DNA of 11,331 nt from Bacillota bacterium (GTDB lineage Bacteria; Bacillota; Clostridia; Peptostreptococcales; Anaerovoracaceae). Positions 6,044-11,331 of this stretch are shown here, piece by piece (position 1 is the stretch's first letter; each line of letters opens with the position of its first letter). The position numbers and the translations under genes were made by a program. Where the stretch lies: NCBI GenBank assembly GCA_029266295.1, contig JAQSXD010000073.1, positions 1 to 11,331 of the forward strand, read 5' to 3'. The notes under the pieces were generated by a model. It searched no databases, was not told where the DNA came from, and was given only the letters and a program-made list of their open reading frames with translations.

Positions 6044-7427
6044 GTACTTTCCAGATTTTAAAACTGACTTATGGCTGAAACGGCTTGTAGTTTTGCTCCC
6101 AGACTGGCTCACAGGAGAAAAAGAAATTATGAAGCGGAAACTTAGGATGAAATACGGTCAGAAAGATTGCAATACATACATTCTTGAGGAGAAGAAAAGC
6201 TTGATGAAGGCTTATGTGATGCTCACCGTGGTATTCGTCTTATTGCTGCTTTTATCCATCCCCCAATGGTTTCAAGAGAATGAGGAGTTAAAAAGCATTG
6301 CAAAGCCTGAGCCCGGAGCGTCTTCTGTAACGATTCCGGTTGAAGCCAAAATGGACTACAACGGGATTGAAGTTTCAAAATCATTTGATTTGAGAGTTGA
6401 ACCAAAGGAATTCAGTGAAGAAGAGAAACATCGTATTCTTGAAACTTTTGCAAAAGAACTGCCAACCAGGATTCGAGGAAAGAACCAGGATCTGCTCAAG
6501 ATCTCCAAACCGCTGAACCTTATAGAGTATGACCGTCTTACGGGGATTACGATCGTTTGGTCCAGCAGCAATCCTGAAGTGATTCGCACAGATGGAGCGG
6601 TTGATCTTATTGCCGCAGAGGGGTTGTCAACGTTACTGACTGCTCAGCTCACCCTGGATGGGATCACCCGGGAAGTTGTCATTACTGCAGTAACCGATCA
6701 GGAGATACCTTCTTCTGGGTATTCGAGCAGCATGGAGAGGCGTTTGGATGACGCGGTTGATCAACTAAGCGAAAACAGCGCAGCTGAGTATATTCAGCTG
6801 CCGGAACGTTTACCTCAGGGGATGGAGATCCGCTGGCAGCAAAAGCGGGAGAGTTACCTGGGCATGATGACCGCCTTGTACGGGTTTTTACTACTGCTTT
6901 TATTTCTAAAACGGTATGAAAAAATAGATAAAGAAATGAAGGCGGCAAGGGAATCGATTGAAAAAGACCTTCCTGAATTCATCAGCAAGCTGGTTTTGCT
7001 CCTAAATGCAGGATTGGTTTTCAGCTCTGCTTTCGCAAAAATCGTAACCGATTATGAACGGCATTATCAGCGGCCTGAGCCTGGAAGGAACGCAAGCAGG
7101 AAACGGCATTTGTATGCAGAATTGCTGGAAATACAAAAGCGTGTTGAAAAGACCAACGCTTCGCTCATCTTTGAACTAAAGGATTTTTCACAAAGAAGCG
7201 GCGTGCGCGATCTGGTTCGGTTAACTGCGATCATTTCAGACAATTGGAACAAGGGAAGCGCCTTAGCTGAAAAAATGGAACGAGAGGGGGAATTGATGTG
7301 GATTGGGCGTAAAAAGAAGGCTGAGGAAAAAGGACGGCTGGCGGAGACGAAGCTTACCTTTCCGCTTATGATCCTTCTGATTGTCCTGATTGTGATCACT
7401 GTAGCACCGGCATTGATGGAAATGTAA
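6036..7427 (+). CDS. tadC: TadC-like platform protein with Ig-like extracytoplasmic insert
   Basis: Second platform protein of the Tad machine, unusually long at 463 residues. Order: a cytoplasmic N-terminus (1-57), membrane segment about 59-75, an outward region of about 200 residues (76-274), membrane segment about 275-291, a T2SSF-type cytoplasmic domain (about 312-430, starting LPEFISKLVLLLNAGL), and a final membrane segment 441-460. The insert holds ITIVWSSSNPEVIRTDGAV at 171-189 and a following strand-rich stretch to 219. This resembles the atrophied bacterial Ig domain family, named from memory of its W-S-S-N-P and D-G signature. A second shorter piece, LPERLPQGMEIRW at 255-267, may be a partial repeat. 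The start is supported by GAGG at 6024-6027, eight bases before the ATG. Assignment to TadC rests on position after tadB and the C-terminal T2SSF pattern. Confidence 0.82.
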   Translation: MIKYFPDFKTDLWLKRLVVLLPDWLTGEKEIMKRKLRMKYGQKDCNTYILEEKKSLMKAYVMLTVVFVLLLLLSIPQWFQENEELKSIAKPEPGASSVTIPVEAKMDYNGIEVSKSFDLRVEPKEFSEEEKHRILETFAKELPTRIRGKNQDLLKISKPLNLIEYDRLTGITIVWSSSNPEVIRTDGAVDLIAAEGLSTLLTAQLTLDGITREVVITAVTDQEIPSSGYSSSMERRLDDAVDQLSENSAAEYIQLPERLPQGMEIRWQQKRESYLGMMTALYGFLLLLLFLKRYEKIDKEMKAARESIEKDLPEFISKLVLLLNAGLVFSSAFAKIVTDYERHYQRPEPGRNASRKRHLYAELLEIQKRVEKTNASLIFELKDFSQRSGVRDLVRLTAIISDNWNKGSALAEKMEREGELMWIGRKKKAEEKGRLAETKLTFPLMILLIVLIVITVAPALMEM

Positions 7428-7524
7428 TGTTCTATTATGGTAAAAACGAATCGCTAATATGATAAAAGTTAGTACCTAACATGGTGGGAAAAACCATTCA
7501 ATCTCGCAGCAGGAGGTAGAAAAT
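7428..7524 (+). promoter_or_regulatory. tadC-flp intergenic region with two small hairpins
   Basis: This is the longest gap inside the operon (97 bp). It contains two adjacent inverted repeats, GTTAG/CTAAC at 7468-7480 with a 3-base loop and ATGGT/ACCAT at 7481-7497 with a 7-base loop. No T-tract follows, so neither is a terminator; they could be processing or stability elements for pilin mRNA. A weak promoter candidate is TTGATG (7413-7418), 17 bases, TATGGT (7436-7441), overlapping the end of tadC. Bases 7458-7482 resemble 5995-6020. Confidence 0.35.
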
Positions 7525-7722
7525 ATGAAAAGACGAATGAAAAAAACAAAGGAGAATACGAAAATGAAATTGATTACAAACAGCAAAAAAGGGATGGAAA
7601 TGGTGCAGGTTGCGATTCTGGTTGCAATTGCAATCGGCTTTGGTCTTGTTTTTAAAGACAAGATAGGTGAATTTATAAATAATACCTTCGAATCACTGTC
7701 CAACAGTGGTTTTATCAGTTGA
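7525..7722 (+). CDS. flp: Flp-type pilin (major pilin candidate)
   Basis: Small prepilin of 65 residues, the likely main subunit of the pilus. It has a basic leader, then KKGMEMVQVAILVAIAIGFG at 21-40, a hydrophobic helix to about 43, and a short polar tail with FKDKIGEFINNTF. The leader probably ends at Gly23, but position +5 after it is Gln28, not the usual Glu; a Glu sits at +2. Two starts are each backed by a ribosome site: AGGAGGT (7511-7517) for the ATG at 7525 and AAAGGAG (7548-7554) for the ATG at 7564. The second gives a 52-residue protein with a 10-residue leader, typical of Flp prepilins. I keep the first because its site is stronger. The stop overlaps the TTG start of the next gene. 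Confidence 0.82.
   Translation: MKRRMKKTKENTKMKLITNSKKGMEMVQVAILVAIAIGFGLVFKDKIGEFINNTFESLSNSGFIS
7548..7554 (+). promoter_or_regulatory. Second ribosome binding site inside the flp leader
   Basis: AAAGGAG lies nine bases before the in-frame ATG at 7564. It allows translation of a shorter pilin whose leader to Gly23 is only ten residues. The mature protein would be the same from either start. Confidence 0.5.
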
Positions 7723-8114
7723 ACATTCGGAGCAAACGGGGAACCACAATGGTTGAAGCGGCCATCGTCTTTCCTCTGGTCATCGGTGCTGTAATTGCGG
7801 TCATCTATATCACCTTGGGGCTCTATTCGGCTTTATCCCTGCAAACCTCGATCCATTTATCCTTGCGGCAGGAAACAGGCGTACAATCAGACACCATTGA
7901 ACGGGGTCAGACTGTTAGGGCATATGAGTATCAACGAAAGAACAGCTTTGGAAAGCACTCTGTTCTCCAGATGAAAGAACAACAGGTTGTCAGAATGAAG
8001 GGGCTCTTTCGTGCCAGTGTTAGGAGGCAGGAAAAAGGGAGTGCCTATGTTATCGATGAAGCAGAGCTTGTAAGAGGTAAAAGCGCAATCAAGGAGGTTG
8101 TAAATCAGGAATGA
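7719..8114 (+). CDS. tadE: TadE-like minor pilin
   Basis: Pseudopilin of 131 residues with a classical class III leader: MNIRSKRG then TTMVEAAIVFPLVIG, with Gly8 at the cleavage site and Glu13 at +5. The hydrophobic helix runs about 12-36. The rest (37-131) is polar, strongly basic and shows no recognised domain. TadE proteins are minor subunits thought to help start or tip the pilus. The start is a TTG at 7719 that overlaps the flp stop (TTGA), with no strong ribosome site, so translation is probably coupled. The internal ATG at 7749 is rejected because it would remove the leader and the cleavage site. The end overlaps the next gene as ATGA. Confidence 0.82.
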   Translation: MNIRSKRGTTMVEAAIVFPLVIGAVIAVIYITLGLYSALSLQTSIHLSLRQETGVQSDTIERGQTVRAYEYQRKNSFGKHSVLQMKEQQVVRMKGLFRASVRRQEKGSAYVIDEAELVRGKSAIKEVVNQE

Positions 8115-9448
8115 AGGTCAGATCGAAACGGGGAACGACAGCTGTATTTTTAACGATGATCCTTGCAGCAGTTCTTGCCGCGGTGGGGATCATCGTATAT
8201 GAAGCATCCCAGTTGGCTGGAGAGAGCTATTCTGACGCCGTCTTGGAATTGGCGGGTCGTTCAATTTTAGCAGAATATGATACAGAGCTGCAAGAGCGAT
8301 ACGGTCTATTCGCATTTAACCTGGAGCAAAATCAGGTGGAGAATAAGATCAATTACTACGCTTCTTATAGCTTTCATAATAATCAGCTGAAAGAGACCTT
8401 CCGCAGCAAAAAGCACCTGGATCAGCTTCGGCTAAAAGTAGAATCAGTGTCTGTGGATCTCAAAGGATATAGCATCACCAATACGGAGTTGTTTCAAAAT
8501 CAGATCCTGGACACGTATTTATATGACTTGGGTAAGAATCTGATAAAACCGAGAGGCGTTGTGCCGTCGGGATTTCAAGAAATAGAGCTGAAAAACATGC
8601 AGGTAATCAACAGCCTTCCCTCAAAAGGCGCAGGGGGAGGAACCATCGACATCGGTAAGTTTTTAGAGAACGGAATCCCGAGTCCAGCAGAGATCAAAGA
8701 GAAAAGCGAAAAAGCGTTCCTGACAAACGAATATATTCTAGGACGGTTTTGGAATCACAGGCGGGGATCTGAATCCAGAGACACCTTCTTCATGAATGAG
8801 GTAGAATATATCCTAATCGGTAACTTCAACGATCAGGAAAATTACAATAGCGTCAGAAACCAGCTCTTTCTGATGCGTACAGGCCTGAACCTTACACATA
8901 TTTATGCAGACAATAAAAAAAGGAATGAAATTGTGACGCTCGCTGAAGTTCTCACTCCCGGACCTCTGGCAGCCGTTACACAAGCGGTAATCGCAGGAAT
9001 CTGGTCAGCGGCAGAGGCGGAAAATGATCTGAGAAGGTTGGAAGACGGGAAAAAAATCCCGCTGGTAAAAATGGAAAAGCATTGGGCCGTTAGTATTGAA
9101 AACGCAGTACGTCCTGAAATGAAACGAGAAATTTCTGATATGAAAGAATCCCTTGGGGAAAATGGGGAGCAGGAGAATCTGGAATTGGGAAAATCACTCC
9201 ATTCTAAGAAACAATCAGCGGGATACATAGAACCGGTGAACAAAAACGGTATGGACTATGAAGATTATCTCAGGATTCTGCTTTTTTTAGAAAATAATGA
9301 GATCAAACTGCAAAGAACCATGGATCTCATACAGATCAATCTGAAGGGGAGCTATCACAAGGATTTTGACTTGAAATATCTATATGGGGGATTTGAATTT
9401 GATGCGGTTATCAAAGGCAAAACATATGCTTACATACAAAAGTACTAA
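8111..9448 (+). CDS. DUF5702-type Tad-associated protein with prepilin-like leader
   Basis: Protein of 445 residues found in Firmicutes Tad operons; its function is not established. The N-terminus MKVRSKRG-TTAVFLTM copies the leader of the preceding TadE-like protein, but position +5 is Phe13 instead of Glu. A single membrane segment spans about 12-32, so the rest should face outward. The following YSDAVLELAGRSILAEYDTEL and LQERYGLFAFN (about 40-70), and the C-terminal GMDYEDYLRILLFL (380-393) with RTMDLIQINL (402-411), fit what I recall of the DUF5702 family. A Gly-rich turn lies at 172-177. AAGGAGG at 8091-8097 is 13 bases upstream, rather far; AGGA directly abuts the ATG. Overlaps at both ends (4 bp with tadE, 23 bp with the next gene) imply co-translation. 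It may be a large tip or minor pilin component. Confidence 0.72.
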   Translation: MKVRSKRGTTAVFLTMILAAVLAAVGIIVYEASQLAGESYSDAVLELAGRSILAEYDTELQERYGLFAFNLEQNQVENKINYYASYSFHNNQLKETFRSKKHLDQLRLKVESVSVDLKGYSITNTELFQNQILDTYLYDLGKNLIKPRGVVPSGFQEIELKNMQVINSLPSKGAGGGTIDIGKFLENGIPSPAEIKEKSEKAFLTNEYILGRFWNHRRGSESRDTFFMNEVEYILIGNFNDQENYNSVRNQLFLMRTGLNLTHIYADNKKRNEIVTLAEVLTPGPLAAVTQAVIAGIWSAAEAENDLRRLEDGKKIPLVKMEKHWAVSIENAVRPEMKREISDMKESLGENGEQENLELGKSLHSKKQSAGYIEPVNKNGMDYEDYLRILLFLENNEIKLQRTMDLIQINLKGSYHKDFDLKYLYGGFEFDAVIKGKTYAYIQKY

Positions 9449-10193
9449 ACGGGGATTTTTAACGGTTGAAGCCGCTATTTTCCTCCCGATCTTTATCGTT
9501 GGGGTACTGACCTTTGCCTATCTCATTAAGTTTATGGCGATTCAGGAACGGGTGTTCCATGCCTTTTCCGATGAGGCAAGAGCCTTGAGCTCTGAGGCAG
9601 TATTCATAAAGCTTAAACCATTGAGTTTTGAGTCGAATCTTAAATCTAGATTGTATTCTGAAAATGACACGCAGATCAGCAATGTTGACATCGAACATTT
9701 CAATTATCTTTTCGCGAATGGAACCTATGGCATGATCTCCATGGACCTAAATTATGATGTCAACGTCAAGCTTCCCATTTCTTTCTATTCGCCCCTGCCG
9801 GTCTCAGAATCTCTGATGTTCCGTGGGTTTGTCGGAAGAACAATGGATGGTGAGAACTTGGGTTTTGATGAGTTGGAAAAAGAAAAACAATCTCATCTTG
9901 TATGGATCTTTCCCACCGCAGGGAAAAGGCATCACGAAAAAGGTTGTATTCATATCGCCAATGAGCCAATGGAAACAATTATGACCTCATCGATCAGAAG
10001 GAGCTATGATGCTTGCAAACTCTGTGATTCAAGTAATATTGGGAACGGAAGCACCGTATATGTGTTTACAAAATCCGGGAAGGTTTTTCATAGAGGTTCT
10101 TGTAACACAGTAGATAAATATGTTACTTCCATAGAAATAGAAGACGCCCAAAGAAAAGGATACTCACCTTGCTTAAAGTGCGGAGGAGGATAA
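9426..10193 (+). CDS. TadE-like pseudopilin fused to two tandem HX3C/CX2C modules
   Basis: From the chosen ATG the protein has 255 residues. The leader MLTYKSTKRG is followed by FLTVEAAIFLPIFIVG, giving a cleavage site at Gly10 with Glu15 at +5, then one membrane helix (about 14-36) and a globular region with strand-like segments to about 155. The C-terminal 100 residues hold two repeats of the same pattern: His170-X3-Cys174-X22-Cys197-X2-Cys200, and His222-X3-Cys226-X22-Cys249-X2-Cys252. The second resembles the short G-K-x-x-H-x-x-x-C...GY-x-P-C-x-x-C module appended to various secreted proteins and nucleases, presumed to bind zinc. An earlier in-frame ATG at 9384 lacks a ribosome site; AAAGG at about 9412-9416 supports 9426. 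The gene overlaps the DUF5702 gene by 23 bp. Metal binding is inferred. Confidence 0.8.
   Translation: MLTYKSTKRGFLTVEAAIFLPIFIVGVLTFAYLIKFMAIQERVFHAFSDEARALSSEAVFIKLKPLSFESNLKSRLYSENDTQISNVDIEHFNYLFANGTYGMISMDLNYDVNVKLPISFYSPLPVSESLMFRGFVGRTMDGENLGFDELEKEKQSHLVWIFPTAGKRHHEKGCIHIANEPMETIMTSSIRRSYDACKLCDSSNIGNGSTVYVFTKSGKVFHRGSCNTVDKYVTSIEIEDAQRKGYSPCLKCGGG
9930..10184 (+). repeat. Tandem protein-level repeat: two HX3C-X22-CX2C modules
   Basis: Residues 169-200 and 221-252 of the pseudopilin share the exact spacing H-X3-C-X22-C-X2-C, offset by 52 residues. Between the halves the aligned Gly-Lys before the His, Arg/Lys near the end and Tyr three residues before the third ligand also agree. This fits an internal duplication that has diverged strongly at nucleotide level. 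Confidence 0.7.
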
Positions 10194-10198
10194 AACCT

Positions 10199-11197
10199 AT
10201 GAATGACGAGCGAGATAACAACAACTGCAACCTGGAAGAAATAAAGGCAATGAGGCACAAGAGATGGGAGGAGTCGGCGGGAGGCCGCAGATTCTGTATG
10301 ATCTATCCAAAAGAAGCCTTCTATGATTATGAGCGAAGGATCTTATCGGAAAGAGCTTGTACGTACGTTTTGCCTATGAGCTTTATCGAAGAAGAAGATG
10401 GTTTAAGAGCATATTATGGCTGTGCAGGTTGTCTGCCACTGAAAGATGCGGTAGCAGCACAAAGGATTGATGGTAATGGACAGAGGCGTCCGGATTATAT
10501 GGTTAGTAACTCCGTCGGTATTCTCATGGAAGCACTAGAAAATCTAAAAAAGATGGAAAACCATCTGTTGTTTCCTGACAGCATATCAATTAGCATGAAT
10601 GAAGTCTATATCAATACAGGAAATGGAAAGGTACTTTTGGCATATATCCCTGAAAAGGGTGGTCATCCTGACCATACCTTTCAAAAGCGAATCACAAAAC
10701 TCGCTGAAGAAATGAAAACACTTTATGAAGGAAGCGATGCAGGACATTTCTTGGCACGATTCATTCAATTCGTTGATGATAACAATCCCGGGCTGGATGG
10801 TATGATTAACATGCTGGGAATGCTTCGGCGTGAGACAAGTTACATTTATTGGGCTGCTGAAAACTTCCGAAGCAATCTATCTGAAAATTCTAATGAACCT
10901 GGTTCTTATTGCAGCCGTGGAGAGGTTGAGCACAATAAAGACAGAGATGCAGCCAAAAGAATCAAGCCGAACGACATCCCAAAAAGCAGGGTTCCCGTAA
11001 AGCTGATTCTCGTTCAGATGGGGTTCGTTCTTATCATGGGATCGGCGGTTTTGTGGGGGAAATTTGATGGGATACAGCTTGCGGGATGGATCATCATCGC
11101 CGCAGCAATTGACCTATGGGCAGTGAAAAAGTGGGAGCATATTTTCTTCAGCGAGAAGGCAAGCGATAGGGGAAAACCGCTTCTGTTCCGTGGGTAA
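10199..11197 (+). CDS. DUF6382-like protein with C-terminal membrane hairpin
   Basis: Last gene of the operon, 332 residues, function unknown. The N-terminal two-thirds match the DUF6382 pattern as I recall it from Clostridia Tad loci: YVLPMSFIEEEDGLRAYYG (56-74), then LENLKKMENHLLFPDSISIS (113-132), then EVYINTGNGKVLLAYIPEKG (135-154), and a helical stretch to about 225. Five Cys lie in the first 80 residues, including CAGC at 75-78. A polar linker (225-265) leads to two membrane segments at about 268-286 and 293-309 and a short basic tail. Known relatives often end in an FHA domain; none is visible here. GGAGGAGGA at 10182-10190 fixes the ATG at 10199; an in-frame TTG at 10169 is not needed. 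It starts five bases after the preceding stop. Confidence 0.68.
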   Translation: MNDERDNNNCNLEEIKAMRHKRWEESAGGRRFCMIYPKEAFYDYERRILSERACTYVLPMSFIEEEDGLRAYYGCAGCLPLKDAVAAQRIDGNGQRRPDYMVSNSVGILMEALENLKKMENHLLFPDSISISMNEVYINTGNGKVLLAYIPEKGGHPDHTFQKRITKLAEEMKTLYEGSDAGHFLARFIQFVDDNNPGLDGMINMLGMLRRETSYIYWAAENFRSNLSENSNEPGSYCSRGEVEHNKDRDAAKRIKPNDIPKSRVPVKLILVQMGFVLIMGSAVLWGKFDGIQLAGWIIIAAAIDLWAVKKWEHIFFSEKASDRGKPLLFRG

Positions 11198-11208
11198 ACA
11201 GCTTTTTT

Positions 11209-11248
11209 GTAAACTATAAAAAGCCGGGTGGTTACCCGGCTTGTTTAC
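11209..11248. terminator. Bidirectional intrinsic terminator after the tad operon
   Basis: A perfect 9-bp stem, AAGCCGGGT (11221-11229) with ACCCGGCTT (11234-11242), has a GGTT loop. Outer arms GTAAAC (11209-11214) and GTTTAC (11243-11248) can add to it. On the minus strand the stem is followed by TTTTTATAGTTT, a good U-tract for the gene entering from the right. On the plus strand the tail is only TTGTTTA, so termination of the tad operon may be less complete. Confidence 0.85.
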
Positions 11249-11266
11249 GATGCTTGGTGTGAGATA

Positions 11267-11331
11267 TTATTGCAGATTAACGGTCGTTTCTGAAGCTTCT
11301 TCTTTCGTTCTTCTTCTTTTCTCTGCATTCC
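11267..11331 (-). CDS. 3' end of a convergent gene, unidentified
   Basis: On the minus strand one frame stays open from the window edge to a TAA at 11267-11269 and encodes the tail NAEKRRRTKEEASETTVNLQ, highly charged and basic then acidic. It sits just before the terminator that has its better U-tract on this strand, which supports a real gene end. Only 20 codons are visible, so family and function cannot be given. Confidence 0.4.
   Translation of the reverse strand, partial: NAEKRRRTKEEASETTVNLQ

Noticed and set aside
5996..6061. 21-codon frame between tadB and tadC with an ATGA overlap
   Set aside because: Out of frame with tadC, no recognisable peptide, and explained by the 24-bp repeat.
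6682..7399. Long minus-strand open frames opposite tadC
   Set aside because: Low-complexity Ser/Arg/Phe-rich shadow frames with no ribosome site, opposite a clear coding frame.
7468..7497. Terminator between tadC and flp
   Set aside because: The two hairpins are short (5 bp each) and no T-tract follows either of them.
9384..9425. Longer start for the TadE-like fusion protein
   Set aside because: No ribosome site, and it would add 14 residues before a leader that is already of normal length.
10169..10198. TTG start ten codons upstream of the DUF6382-like gene
   Set aside because: It lies inside the preceding gene; the strong GGAGGAGGA site serves the ATG at 10199.

Overview
The window reads as chromosome from a flagellated, spore-forming (or formerly spore-forming) monoderm of the class Clostridia. 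Four things point there: flagellar stator genes, a YlmC/YmxH sporulation-family gene beside a tepA gene, perfect Spo0A-box sequences in two intergenic gaps, and a Tad pilus operon of the Firmicutes type (DUF5702 and DUF6382-like genes, no secretin). Shine-Dalgarno sequences are strong and spacing is compact. GC content looks moderate by eye. No tRNA, rRNA, CRISPR array, insertion sequence or phage gene is visible.

Left part, minus strand (1-1727): the 5' part of motB (cut by the window edge), motA, and an 80-residue PRC-barrel protein of the YlmC/YmxH family. A sigma-A-like promoter for motAB and a perfect 0A box lie between motA and ylmC. An AT-rich divergent region separates ylmC from tepA, a ClpP-like membrane-associated protease gene on the plus strand (1829-2644). 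In Bacillus subtilis ymxH and tepA also lie close together, near spoIIIE, so this pair looks like a conserved sporulation-era neighbourhood.

Main part, plus strand (2645-11197): one probable operon of nine genes encoding a tight-adherence (Tad/Flp) pilus. The order is tadZ (localisation ATPase with a lysine-less P-loop), tadA (motor ATPase), tadB and tadC (platform proteins), flp (pilin), a TadE-like minor pilin, a DUF5702 protein with a prepilin-like leader, a TadE-like protein fused to two tandem H-X3-C...C-X2-C modules, and a DUF6382-like protein with a C-terminal membrane hairpin. Most genes overlap or lie within about 20 bp; the exceptions are 36 bp before tadC and 97 bp before flp. Two perfect 0A boxes, exactly 10 bp apart, stand just upstream of the likely operon promoter. 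The operon ends at a strong hairpin at 11209-11248 that can also stop a convergent gene, whose last 20 codons enter from the right edge.

Working model: TadA powers TadB/TadC to assemble Flp into a pilus, TadZ positions the machine, and TadE-like and DUF5702 proteins act as minor or tip subunits. No prepilin peptidase is in view, so it must be encoded elsewhere. The parts that look least ordinary are the Ig-like extracytoplasmic insert in TadC, the paired Cys/His modules on a pseudopilin, and the Spo0A boxes in front of both the pilus operon and motAB. The boxes suggest that a sporulation or stationary-phase signal controls pili and motility together.
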